NCBI RefSeq assembly: GCF_029852145.1
Contig: NC_079974.1
Coordinates: 16,367,582-16,431,581, forward strand
Length of the DNA stretch: 64,000 nt
Source of the DNA: Microplitis mediator
Lineage: Eukaryota > Arthropoda > Insecta > Hymenoptera > Braconidae
Direction of reading: 5' to 3'
Below the pieces are notes generated by a model. It had not been told where the DNA came from. It saw only the letters and a program-made list of their open reading frames with translations, and ran no database searches. Below are positions 34,601 through 45,868 of this stretch, piece after piece (the first letter of the stretch is position 1; the number at the start of each line of letters is the position of its first letter). Both the position numbers and the translations under genes were made by a program.

Positions 34601-34734
34601 ATGTGTACTTTTTTTTTTCTTTTTTCTTTCTAAATGATAAATCTCCAAAGTCGTAACGATGAAAAATAATTTTTTTATTTATTTTTATTTTTAAATTTAT
34701 TATTTATTTATTTAATGTTTTAGTTAGCTTTTAT

Positions 34735-37700
34735 TCAAGCCATGGTCGATTGATTAGCATCTGAATTTTGTGTGACGGAAGGTGTTGTTGTGTTAACATT
34801 ACTATCAGTTGAATTACCACTAGCAGATGCAGTGGTTGTCGTAGTTTCGGCTGGCTGTCCACCATCGGTACTCGTTTCCGACGATCGCATATATTTAGGT
34901 ATTAATTGTGAATTTAAATTTGGTTGAATTCGTAATTCATGTTCAGTAAAATTAAATAAAGGTGGTAATTCACGGCCATTTGGCAATGATGTTCCTTGCT
35001 CTCGTAATTCATTGAAGAACTGATGAGCACATGCAGCTAGTGGTGTTATTCGTAATGGTGGTGTGTATTCAAGAAGTCGAGATACTAAATCCATTGCTTC
35101 TGGTGGTGTACGTGCTCGGAATACCTAAAAAAAAAAATTAAAAAATCAATTAATTATAATATATAAAATATTTTACTTCAAGAATCTTCATTTTGTTTTT
35201 AATTAAAACTCCTATTGATTGGTTTTTTTTATATATATTTAAAAATATTTAATCTATTGTTACCTTATTTTTAATACTTTGTATCCAATGGTTACATTAA
35301 ATATTTATTGTTATCGATTATTCTTACGTGTCTATTTGTCTATATTATTTAATGATTGACAATAAAAATAATTATAATAAGCAAACTGGCTATTGAATCA
35401 AGAATAGTGTTTATGTAAAAAAAATATCGATATTTTTCAGATATTGTATTGTCATGTTGAATAATTTATTGTAAGTTTACTACTTGTAGCATCATTGAAA
35501 TAAATTATTTTTCATACATTTGTATAATAAGAATATATTGTTTTTAAATAATTGCTTTAATTAATTTTTATGAACGAAAAAAATTATGATACTGTAGCTG
35601 AGGTTTAATAAATTTTTGAATTTTATTTCAAAACGATAAATTATAAAAAAAAATATTTAAAAAAATTGCACTAGTTCTTTTAATTTTTTACGTATGCATT
35701 TTTTTTCTTTTTAATTAATGTATTGAAAAAAATACGAAAATTGTTGATTGTCCGTTAACGAGGATCAGAAAAAAATGATACTGAAGTTAGCCAACGTCTA
35801 ATAATTTTTGAATTTCTTTTCAAAACGATAAATTATAAAAAAAAAAATATTTAAAAAAATTGCACCTGTAGTTTTTTAAATTTTTTACATGTGCACATTT
35901 TTACTTTTTTTTTTCTGTAATTGATTTGTTAGAAAAAATGCGGAAATTTTGAATTGTCGTCTACCTTCAGGATCATAAAAAATTAACTGATAATAATAGT
36001 TATTATTCTAGTGATAAATCTTATAAATAAAAGGGAATAAAAATAAGACGTTGATATACAAATGTCTGTAATTAAATATATAAATTATAAAATTTTGTGG
36101 AATGAAGAAAAAAAAGAATAGGATACGGAGTACCGTAAATAAGGCATTTAAAATGCGATATAAAGTGTAAAATAAAGCCAAATATGATAATTATGACGAT
36201 AGTTATAATTTATGATGAAAATTTGAATTATTATCAATAATTGAAAGCGATATAATTTATAAAAAAATTTTGATAATTATTTATTATTAATAAAAGTAAT
36301 TTTTATTAATAATTATATTTTTATATGACATATTATTAGAGTAAGTGATTTTTCCCTGCAACTTTAATATTATCTTCGGCAAGACGATGGAATTTACGTT
36401 AGTGTTGTTAACTGTCTGATGAATCAGCGAGCAAAAAAATGGAGATGACTCGAGAAAAAGAGAAAAAAAAAGAATGAGAGAAAAAAAATAAATTAAAGTA
36501 GATATCACACGACACACGATTTATTATTTTATTTTCATATGTTTTTTTTAATTTATTTAATTAAAAAAAATTTCTAAAAATAAAATAAACTGAGGAAATT
36601 TAAAGAAAACATTTTTTTTTTTTTTTTTTTTTTAGACATAATTCATTTGATTGTTTGATTTTTTTTGTTAGTTTGAATTGGTCAAGAATATGGAGATAAA
36701 AATAAAAAAATCAACGCAAATTCGTGGCAACAATTTTCACGTATTCTTTCAAGAGAAACCACTTACTCTAATTTTTTGATGCTTTGTCGTACACTTTGGA
36801 GCGCTCATTCGTTGGAGCATGAACTGTAATGACGAGAATAAACCTGATTTGTTGAATGATTTACGAGGTATAAAAAAAAAAATAAATAAATAAGAAAATA
36901 AACAAATAAAAATAAATTCCGATAGAGGATTAAAAATAAAATCCGTTACTGGTAAATATTTAAATTCAAATTTCTGGAAATTATTTAAAGTAAATCTAAT
37001 ATAAACAAGCTCGCAATGAAGTGATTGATTAATAATCAATAAATAGCATACCTTTTGCCAAGGATGTGATTTAATCTGTGGAAACTTGAATTCTGTGTAA
37101 TTCGGATTCATTTCACGAATTTGATCGCGTGTCGGTGTACCGAGAACTTTAATTATTTCCACAAGCTGATCAACACCACTGTCACCTGGAAATATTGGTT
37201 GACCGAGTAATAATTCTGCTAATACACAACCAGCACTCCATACATCTGTGAATAATATATCAATAATTAAGATATATGTTTAATATTAAAGTAATAAAAT
37301 TTCAAATACAAATCAACGATTTAAGGCAGTTGTCCAGCTATAATATTGTCAAAAATTTATGAGCCATATGCGCGCTAAAAGTAGGCTAGGTGGTAGTTAA
37401 AACGATACATTGCTTTCGTTTGATTGATACTGTACCCGTGAGAGGTTTACCTACACAGTACTCATATATACGTGGACTGTAAAAAATTTTTGGTGTGAAA
37501 ATGGTTTTCGAGGACTACAGGGTGTCCTCGATGTGAATTATCAAGAGATGGACTTTTAACATGGTGTGAGTGTTATTTTTCACACCCTTCGGTGTTATTA
37601 GCTCAAATATTGTCCGGTCATGTATATAATCTGTAGTTAAAGATGACCTAATTACTGTTTTTATTATTAAAATGAATATATATTAGACCGATTCAAGAAA

Positions 37701-40700
37701 ATCAACTGTTTTTTTTCAAGGACACACTCAAAAGTTTCAGTAGGATAAATGAAGACGCCTGTTAAAATTTGAACCCTTAGTATTAAAATTAAGTACTCCC
37801 TGATTGCAATTTTCTATTTCCCATTCAAATAACACGGATTTTTTTTTTTAATTTGGAATTTTATAACTCACCAGTTAATTATTGTACCGGATAGGTCAAT
37901 CCATATTCTTGCTAAAAATTTAAAGTCCTACAAAAAGGGTCTCTCATAATTTTTCGATAAATTTACTCTTTCAAAAGTTATTCCCGACGAAAATATCAGT
38001 TTTATCACAAAATGTTGTAGGACTTTTTTGATAGACCATTTTATTTCCAATAAATTGTCCTCTACCAGGTTTTTGAAATCCGGCAATGCTCTTTAGTTAT
38101 TTGGATTTTAATGTCAATTTCTTATTAGGGGTAATCAGATATTTTTGGCTGAGTTTTTTTTTTAAACAAAATCTCTAAATACTAACTACAGACTGCACAT
38201 TGATGCAATACTGTCTAATCTAGCGAAGTGTGCTTTTTCTTTTTATAATATTCGTTTGTTTTAAAAAAAAACTCAGACAAAATTTTCCATTTACTGCGCA
38301 AGTGCAACAAAGATATCACCGTTCGTGGACTTGAGTGTAATAGAGAAAAAAGTGCAAAACTCTCTTGAGAAAAATCGTGTTCTGATCATTTTTCACCAGT
38401 TTTAAAACCGAAAATGACAGATTTTTTTTACTAAAAACAAATGATATATAATTAACGGTAGCACGACTTGTAGTTCGCGGATAAAATATCCCCGACAAAA
38501 TATCCGCGATAAAATATCCGATAGACAAAACATCCCCGGACTAAATATTCAAGAGACAAAAATTCGTGACAAAATATCCTGTCGATAAATCTTATTCATA
38601 AAAATATATTTCAAGTGAAAAAATAATTAATGGTTTCCGATAAACGGGTACCGTACCATTCCGAACATATGTGTTGACCTATTTCCAAAATAATACCCAC
38701 CCAAAATCTGTGAAAAAAGGGCACAGTACGATATCAAGCATATGTGTTGATCTATTTTTAATATCACACACTCAAATTTTATGTGCAAATATATTAAACA
38801 TTTTTGATAAAAGGGTACCGTACTATTTATATTATAAGATATTTTGTCGGGAATATTTTATCTATCGAGTATTTAGTCCGGGGATATTTTGTTCTTCGGA
38901 TATTTTGTCGCAAATATTTTGTCTTCGGATAATAAGTGACGGTACCTAATTAACAAAGCAAACGAAAAAAAATCATTAACCTTTGATAATGTGATCGTTC
39001 TAATTCACACAGCTAAAAATTTAACTGTGCGTTGTGTAACTTTCACACCACACCGCTGACTCAGAATTTTTTTACAGTGTACGCAAATACTATTAAACAT
39101 TTTCTTAAATTATAATTTGACAACGTCACATATGATCTACCAGTTGCTGGATAGTGTACTGAGCATCTATTTAAATTTACCGCTCAAATAGTACTGTCCA
39201 TACTCGCGTACGGCGTAGTAAGATTTATTGTTTCTGTCCTACTCACCGAAGTATATTTTTTCATTTATTGTTTACCTTTGTATTGCTTTGTATTGCTGTA
39301 TCTCAATAATGATACGGTGAATACTTTTTTTTTTTTTTAAATCACGACAAATTCATTAATTTCCTGTTAGTTTTTTAAAAATTTCTAACTATAAGTTTTT
39401 TATTAGAATCACGAACGCGACTTAAAACGCATACTCTCCATAGCTCGCAATATTAATGATCTAAGCTTTGATTATAAATATCTCGAATTAGCGATGGTCA
39501 ATCGACTTCAAATTTTAATGGTAATCGTATCTTAATACCCTTAATAAGTATACAAAATTTTATAATTTTCTGACACTATGCTTATCACCCGACAACTACC
39601 TTAAATAATAAACTCTTTAATTTCTTACCGATTTTTGTAGTATAATCGATAGCGCCAAAAATGAGTTCTGGTGCTCGATAATAACGACTACAGATGTAAG
39701 ACACGTTAGGCTCTCCTCTAATGAGATGTTTTGCTGAACCAAAGTCACAGAGTTTTAATACACCACTCTCTGGATCAAGTAGTAAATTTTGTGGTTTAAT
39801 GTCTCTGTGACAAATTCCTAATGAATGAATATATGCCAACGATCGGAACAGTTGATACATATAAAGCTGAAATATTAATAAATTATTATCAATACAATTA
39901 AATTAAATTGAAGATAAAAAAAATTAAATTAAATAATTAAGTAAATTTTGAATTTAAAATTATTATAAATAAATTATTTACCTTAATGAAACTCATAGGT
40001 ATCGTTTGTTTACTCTTGCTGTAATGCCGCGCAACTTTATACACTGTTTCCGGTATATATTCCAGCACAAGATTGAGATAAACTTCATCCTTCTAAAGAT
40101 AGTGATGAAAACAAAAACATAAAATAAAATAAAAAAAAAAATATCCCAAAATGGGATAACTATAATTAATATTATGAAAGATAATCAACGTTACTAGTAA
40201 TAATAATAGTTACAAAATAAAGATTTAAAAATTTCAAAATAATTTGTTAGCAAAAAAAAATTATTTCTAAAACATTTAAATGATTATGACATTCATTTTT
40301 TTTGCCACGTTATAATTTGCAAAAAATACCATCACGAATAAATGACACTGTGGCTGTTGTATCGTGAACGTTTATCAACTGACACGAAACAATTTCCACA
40401 TATAAATAACTATGACTATAAATAAACTAATCAAGCTGCCTTTTCTACATAATTTTTATTATAATTTTTTTTTTATTCTGCAAGCTTTTAATTTATTAGA
40501 TGATTTCTTTTACATGTCACACTAACAATTAATTTTATTTATTGAACATTTATTTAAATGTAAACACATTAGCAATCGTGATAAAATCTTTATAAAAATT
40601 AAAAAAAAAAAATCGATAGAGTGAAGAGAATATATTTGTTGTATTAAATTATAATTAATATAAGGAAAGGTGGGGTATGACAGGACGCTAGAATTTTTTT

Positions 40701-43700
40701 TAAATTCAGGGTGTGAAGGTTATCATTGAAAAGCTCAAATCCTGATAGTTTTGAACTCTTATCTAAACTAGTTTTCAAGTGAACAAAAAAAAACTTTTTT
40801 CACGATAAACGAAACCGATATGACAGTAAATTTGACGTTGTTGATATTTGAAAAATTCTTTAAGAAAAAAATCTATTTAGTTAAGACACTGGTAAAAGAA
40901 AATAAATTTTCAGACATTTTTTGACATGAAATTTTCGACTAATGTATTTACTATCTTATATATCCCATCCTGCCCCACTATTCCTTATATAAATATAGAT
41001 ATATATTGGGGGAATAAAATGAAAGCATGTTTAGCCTAAAACTCCGTAAGAGAAATCACTCAACAAAAATCTACATTTGGGTTCGCTTGTAACTTACGGA
41101 CACATGAAAAACTGGATTAGTTGAGTTTAAGACGTTCTACAAAATAATAGAGGAACAACAATAGTGCATGCATTCATCTAAAGACATTTTAATGCAACTT
41201 TTTTTTTTAATTTCAATTTTAAATTAATTTCCATTTGTAATCACTTTATCTTTTAAATGCTCAATTTTGACATTCCTCTTTATAAGAACATGTCAATAAA
41301 CTAAATTTAATGAATAATAAAATATTTATATCATATTTAAAATTTTAAAGATAAAATTTTATCTATAAACAATAAAATTCATTGTGTGCTGTTTGATTTT
41401 AATTATTAAATAAAATATTTATTTTAATAACATGTTCTATTTATTAATATTAATAATAATTTATCACAAAAAAATATAATAATAAATTACCTTATCACCA
41501 CTAGAGTAGAAGAAATATTTAAGTTTAACAATATTACAATGCTCCAGTCGTCGCATTATTTGGAGTTCTCTATTCTGTAAGAAAAAAAAAAACAACATAA
41601 TTAATATTGTAATAAATAAATAAATAAATATTAAAATGAATGATACTGAAATTAGCCGACGTCTAATAATTTTTGGATTTTTATTAAAACCATAAATATA
41701 AAAAAAAAATATATTTCAGAAAATTGCACCTGTAGTTTTTAAAATTTTCTACTGTCTGCTAATTTATGAGTATAAATGTAGCAAACATCAGACAAATTTA
41801 AAACTATAAATAAATAGAGTAAATAATTGAAAAAATAATATTTATAAAAAATGCACTTATTAATTTTTCAATTTTTTAAATGCGCATTTTTTTTTAATTT
41901 TAGTTTACCAATTATTTACTCTATTTATTAATAATTTAAAATTTTTCTGACGTCTGCTGCATTCACAATCTTGTTAATTTCAGGATCATTTAAAATAAAT
42001 AGTATGCTGTGATTATCAACTAACCTTGAACCTTTTATCTTGAAGTACTTTCTTGATTGCTACCATTTCACCATTGTCGCAGAGTTTAGCCTGATATACG
42101 ACTCCAAAACTCCCATTGCCAATAACTTTAGTGTCAGTGTATGATACCTCCTGTGGATGATCTGGACCAGCACCAGGTGTTGCTACCACAGTGGTCACTT
42201 TACTGCCATCCTTGCCTGAATTGCACATTGCACCACCCATAGAAACAAGCGAAAAATACGAAAACGCTACAGTGCTATGTGAACGTAAAAAGTGAAAAAA
42301 GGAAAAAAAAATGTAACAAGGATAAAAGAAAAGTAAAATGAGTAAACAAAATAATAAATAAATAATTGACTACTGTAATTATAAAATTTCAAATGTATTA
42401 CAGCAATTATAGTCTCAATTACTTGGAAAGAAAAAAAATGTTAGACAATGGAAATATATCACGTCAATGGTGTTATTCTTTACATTAATCAGTTGATTGT
42501 TTTGTTAATCTTATAACATATCACATTGTTGGTAATTAGTAATTACTCACATTTAGTTGCTGTTAACCTCGTAAATAAGTTACGAATTCCTTTATAATTT
42601 TTGAATGACATTTTTCTATTTTTATCACCCACTTTAGTATTATTACCATTACTATTATTATTTCTATCGCTGATACGATTATTTTTATCACTATCAATAA
42701 TAAAACTACTTAATTTAATGTCATTATTGCTATTAATATTTCGTAAACTTGTTTTTGGATATCTCCAATTCTGACGTGGTTCTGACCAATTCAGAGCAGT
42801 CAACGAAGTCATTTTTATTTTTAAATTTAATTTTTAACTTAAATTTATTACTAAATAAATTGTTCAATGTTAATCTTTTACTTGTATTTAACTACAAGTA
42901 AGTGAACAAGTAACTTATAACACTATTAATGTGTAAAAATATTTAATCACTTATTAATTTTTTTTTTTTAACACATAAATATAAAAGTAAAGTAAAAGCT
43001 CAATAAAACACGATGGAATAAAATTATTTTCAGTAATTTTATATTATAATGATATGATTACTAATCATCATACTAACCACGATAATAAGTGATAACACTT
43101 AAGCACACAAAGACCTTTTGAAAAATAATTTCAATTATTTCTCTGTACCCTCAGTTATTTTTCGTTAACGTAAATAGTTGTCGTTTTATTTAGATTTTTT
43201 AAACAAAAATCATTAGTATAAAAAAAATATAAAAAATATGGATTCGAATATTTAAAAAAATAATGAAACTGTTAATTGACTTTTATAAAAATGTAATATA
43301 AATTGTAATAATATATTATAAATTATTAACTACATATACTTAAATACGATAACTCGGTGCGTTTACTTGTACGTTAACTCGTCGAATGTTTCGCGCTATA
43401 TTTAGTCAACGTAAGAAGATAACGCACTAACAAAGTTAACTAGTGTAGTGCGCCAGCGCACCAATCAAACGGATAAGCGATCTCACACTTTATGTCAACT
43501 CTCTAACTTGTTTTGAATATCAGTCACGTACTCCAGCAAATCTTAATACATATTAATTTATATACATCTATACATTAATTGGTTTTTTTAATTTTTTTTT
43601 TTCGGCCTTATCATATCTAACAATTGTTTACTAATTAAAATTATCGTACCTTCTAAACTAAATATAGAATTTAAATTTTAAAAAAATATATACGTATATA

Positions 43701-45868
43701 TATTTTTAAATCAAATTAAAAAAATACACCTGTCATTTCTTTAAATCCCACATTAATAAATATCTTTTTTTTTTCTTCATGATTTGCATATTGACAGCGG
43801 AATATTTTTACTCAACTACCGGAATTATGACTTATATAATTTTTAAAAAAATATTTAACCGATAACCGAAGATTTAAATGATAACAAACATACGTCAAAG
43901 TCTATTGTAAAGTAAATGTTACATTACAATAGAGTGTCGTCGACAACTCATCGACACTGTCGTCATCAATGTCGCATTGCGTCCTTCAATAGTCTTACGA
44001 ATGTTATCAAGTTCAATGATGCGTAACAATTAGATTTTCCTATCATTTATTATATATAAATAAGTAAATATAAATATAGATATATCCGTACAATGACTGT
44101 CGTGTCCAGTTACAAAGTTAAGTTCATATTATGAACATATATTTTATCATTTTGTCAACAAATAAATAGATTTCAAATATATATAACAGTAAATTATCAA
44201 AATTTTTAAATTTTATCTCCATCTTGAATGAAAAATTATATTTATATTTAAGATCAACAAACTCTCCTACAGTAGAGAAGTTACTGATTTTATATTTTTC
44301 TACAAAACCATTAATGGCCACATGGGCTCCCCAGAAATATTATAATTTGGTCTTGTCTGTAAACCAGGTATAAGATCATACAGGTTGTTGAGTACAACTC
44401 AATTATCAAAAATCATCTGCACTATGGACCGAGGAACAGGATAGTGAATTCAGTTAACGATTATTGTGCTTCCATAAATTTTTTAGTTGATTCTTTATCA
44501 TATTTTTAAACAAAAATAAAAAATATTGTACCACGTCACTAATATAAAATAGTATATTATATTATATTCTTGTTCTGTAGAGTTTTTGATTAAACACTAC
44601 TTTGTTATAGTTAAATAAGATGTATAAAGCCCATTGGCGTAAATAAATAAATATTATTTATTTAGAAAATTATTCATGAATATATGTGTATTTTTTTTAG
44701 CGTAAGAGTCCTAACATATACAAAAAAGATATTAATATTTAAAGTTTGTTGAATCAATAGACCAAATCTAAATATTTTTTCTCTTATTTTTTGTTGGCTG
44801 TTGGATATATTTTTTTTAGTTTACTCATCGTCTGGATCGAAAAAATTAAGGTGGGAAATATGTAATCTAATCAAGAAGCCAATGGTTACAATACAATAGA
44901 CAAATTTTAATGAACAACCTTTACCTCAGTCGTCAGGTGGGTATAAAGTTATCAAATGCGCTGGCGCGAGCGCGGGCGCACCACATTATTCATTATCGTC
45001 AAGCGAACAAAAAAAAAAAATTAAATTAAGCCTAATATATGATAATAACGTCGATTTTACTTCCATTTATCATCAATTAAATAATTAGCAACTGAAATTA
45101 TTCGTGATAAATAAGCCGCAGACGGTAATGATAAATTTAAAAATTTAAATTAACCGCGAAATGACAGAAAAATATTTAAAAAAAAAAATGGAGAAATAGA
45201 ATGATATTAACATGAGATAGACAATAGTTGAACATGGAGCATATGAACTTGAAAAATCATTCAACTATGATCTATATCAATACTCAAAATTAATAATGAT
45301 CTATAAATATATACATCAATCTGTTAACAAAAATAAAAATGATTTATTTATAAAATGTCGCAAGAAAAACGAGTGCTGCTGACGTTTAAGGCCATTCAGG
45401 GCCGAAAATAAAATTTATTTAATGGGCTACTTTTTAAATTTCAAACTCTAATCCTTAAATTAAATTTATACCTCATTTATCTGCAGCTACTTTATCATCG
45501 AGTTTAATTTATTAATATACGTCAGAATAAAAAAATTATTTAAGTATATTTTAAATTTGAAATAAAAAATTACCAATGACGTGAACATGACACATTGAAA
45601 AATTTTTAAGAAAAATAAAAAACAAATAAAATAGAAATGAATTTAAAAAAAAAAGAAGAAAAAAAACAAAGTATGAACGGGACTAGGAAAAAAAAGTGAT
45701 TATGTGAGCAGGAAAAGGTATAAAAAATAAAAAAAGAAGAAAAGAAAGGTTAGGTTATGGAATGGCGTGGTAAAACTACTCACTGCTGATCTTCATGCCG
45801 CCCAGGGGCGGATTCGCGGGGGGTTTAGTCCCCTCAGCAAAAGAGGTGGTCCTTGGACGGCCGCTCAT
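34735..45868 (-). CDS. sgg: Shaggy / glycogen synthase kinase 3, main isoform
   Basis: Ser/Thr kinase of Wnt/Wingless, insulin and Hedgehog pathways. Exons: 45868-45784, 42215-42025, 41574-41491, 40092-39982, 39866-39629, 37245-37052, 35124-34735; in frame, 430 aa. N-terminus MSGRPRTTSFAEG carries Ser9, the Akt inhibitory site. The G-loop IGNGSFGVV is at 60-68 and the ATP lysine is K83 in VAIKK. The catalytic loop is CHRDIKPQN (Asp179), then DFG (198-200) and the activation Tyr214 in VSYICSRYY. The primed-substrate pocket residues (NRELQ Arg, HRD Arg, GSAK Lys) are all present, as is the Axin/FRAT-binding C-lobe region (VFRARTPPEAMD). The Ser/Thr/Asn-rich tail ends QNSDANQSTMA. Alternative first exon and cassette exon are listed separately. 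An ATG at 42240 (MGGAMCNSG) is in frame upstream of the exon-2 acceptor and would be used only on unspliced or internally started RNA. Confidence 0.97.
35588..35972. mobile_element. Two tandem copies of the window's commonest MITE
   Basis: Each unit is about 190 bp. It begins ATGATACTGAAGTTAGCCAA then CGTCTAATAATTTTTGAATT, has a middle with CAAAACGATAAATTATAAAA and TTGCACCTGTAG, and ends GATTGTC...ACCTTCAGGATCATAAA, so the tips are inverted copies (ATGATNCTGAAG). Other copies or fragments: 466-1110 (two, nested), 20614-20812, 27441-27650, 41641-41760, 61541-61700, and 62246-63473 (split). Non-coding; TIR superfamily unassigned. Confidence 0.65.
36767..36823 (-). CDS. sgg: Candidate 57-nt cassette exon of shaggy (kinase-domain insert)
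   Basis: On the minus strand, a pyrimidine-rich tract and TTACAG precede 57 nt encoding FMLQRMSAPKCTTKHQKIR, followed by the strong donor GTAAGTGG. Both boundaries are phase 0, the same as the flanking exons (ending SHPWQK and starting VFRARTPP). Inclusion therefore adds 19 residues after Lys301 without a frame change. The site corresponds to the insertion point of the vertebrate neuronal splice form GSK3-beta-2 (between SHPWTK and VFRPRT). The insert is basic and has no obvious similarity to the vertebrate 13-residue insert. Use as an exon is inferred from splice signals and frame only. Confidence 0.55.
37690..38165. mobile_element. Single arm of the fold-back family
   Basis: GACGCCTGTTAAAATTTGAA, GCAATTTTCTATTTCCCATT and TTGAAATCCGGCAATGCTCT match one arm of the elements at 16670-17310 and 62365-63385. 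No second arm follows, so this copy is half deleted. Located in a shaggy intron. Confidence 0.5.
38453..38950. mobile_element. Element with inverted arrays of ACAAAATATCC
   Basis: The left arm (38473-38580) repeats GACAAAATATCC/GATAAAATATCC with CCCCGGACTAAATATTC. The right arm (38838-38940) repeats the reverse complement (GGATATTTTGTC, GAGTATTTAGTCCGGGG). Outer ends share ATTAACGGTA / TACCTAATTAAC. The middle holds two near-direct repeats of CATATGTGTTGA(C/T)CTATTT. Non-coding, in the shaggy intron before exon 6. Confidence 0.6.
40663..40986. mobile_element. 324-bp MITE with AAGGAAAGGTGGGG ends
   Basis: AAGGAAAGGTGGGGTATGAC at the left is mirrored by CATCCTGCCCCACTATTCCTT at the right, with flanking TATA on both sides. 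Located in a shaggy intron between exons 3 and 4. Similar G-rich ends occur at 52276-52710. Confidence 0.55.
41641..41985. repeat. Composite of two MITE relics
   Basis: 41641-41760 matches the left half of the common MITE (GATACTGAAATTAGCCGACG). 41790-41980 matches the ATGCGCATTTTTTTTTAATT-type element seen at 62048-62230. They sit between shaggy exons 2 and 3. Confidence 0.45.
42551..42812 (-). CDS. sgg: Alternative first coding exon of shaggy
   Basis: An ATG-started frame of 87 codons (MTSLTALNWSEPRQNWRYPK..., ending NLFTRLTATK) ends at the donor T|GTGAGT in phase 1. That is the same phase as the main first exon, so it joins exon 2 to read ATKC-KDGSKVTTVV and makes a 489-aa isoform. The segment is Asn/Ser-rich and basic and lacks the RTTSFAE Ser9 motif, although RKMSFKN is superficially similar. 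Fly shaggy is known to use alternative N-termini. Lies 336 bp upstream of exon 2, implying its own promoter right of 42812. Confidence 0.6.
42813..45783. other. Shaggy intron upstream of the alternative first exon
   Basis: AT-rich with two isolated GC patches (GTGCGCCAGCGCACCAATCA near 43450 and GCGCTGGCGCGAGCGCGGGC near 44960), which could be regulatory. No recognisable coding sequence or full repeat element seen. The promoter for the alternative exon should lie here. Confidence 0.4.

Larger units (their letters stand above)
26191..34734. other. Long intergenic interval, PSMA3 to shaggy 3' end
   Basis: 8.5 kb without a convincing gene. 26191-26450 is the likely PSMA3 promoter. 26450-27870 is a nested repeat region. 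28000-29500 and 30160-34700 are AT-rich simple sequence with AAT microsatellites (28434-28452, 33469-33510) and multiple poly(A) hexamers. Part of the right side may be shaggy 3' UTR, which the sequence alone cannot delimit. Confidence 0.5.
37480..39085. repeat. Possible outer element enclosing two insertions
   Basis: GTGGACTGTAAAAAATTTTT and GGTGTGAAA at 37471-37502 are mirrored by TTTCACACC and AATTTTTTTACAGTGTACGC at 39041-39085. The fold-back arm and the ACAAAATATCC element lie inside. The outer ends resemble those of 10409-10938 (ACACTGTAAAAA). Reading them as one interrupted element is an inference. Confidence 0.35.

Noticed and set aside
42216..42240. ATG at 42240 as the main shaggy start (MGGAMCNSG)
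   Set aside because: The acceptor TGCAATTCAG at 42216 with phase 1 fits both upstream coding exons and the conserved KDGSKVTT start; the ATG lies in intron sequence and is kept only as a minor possibility.
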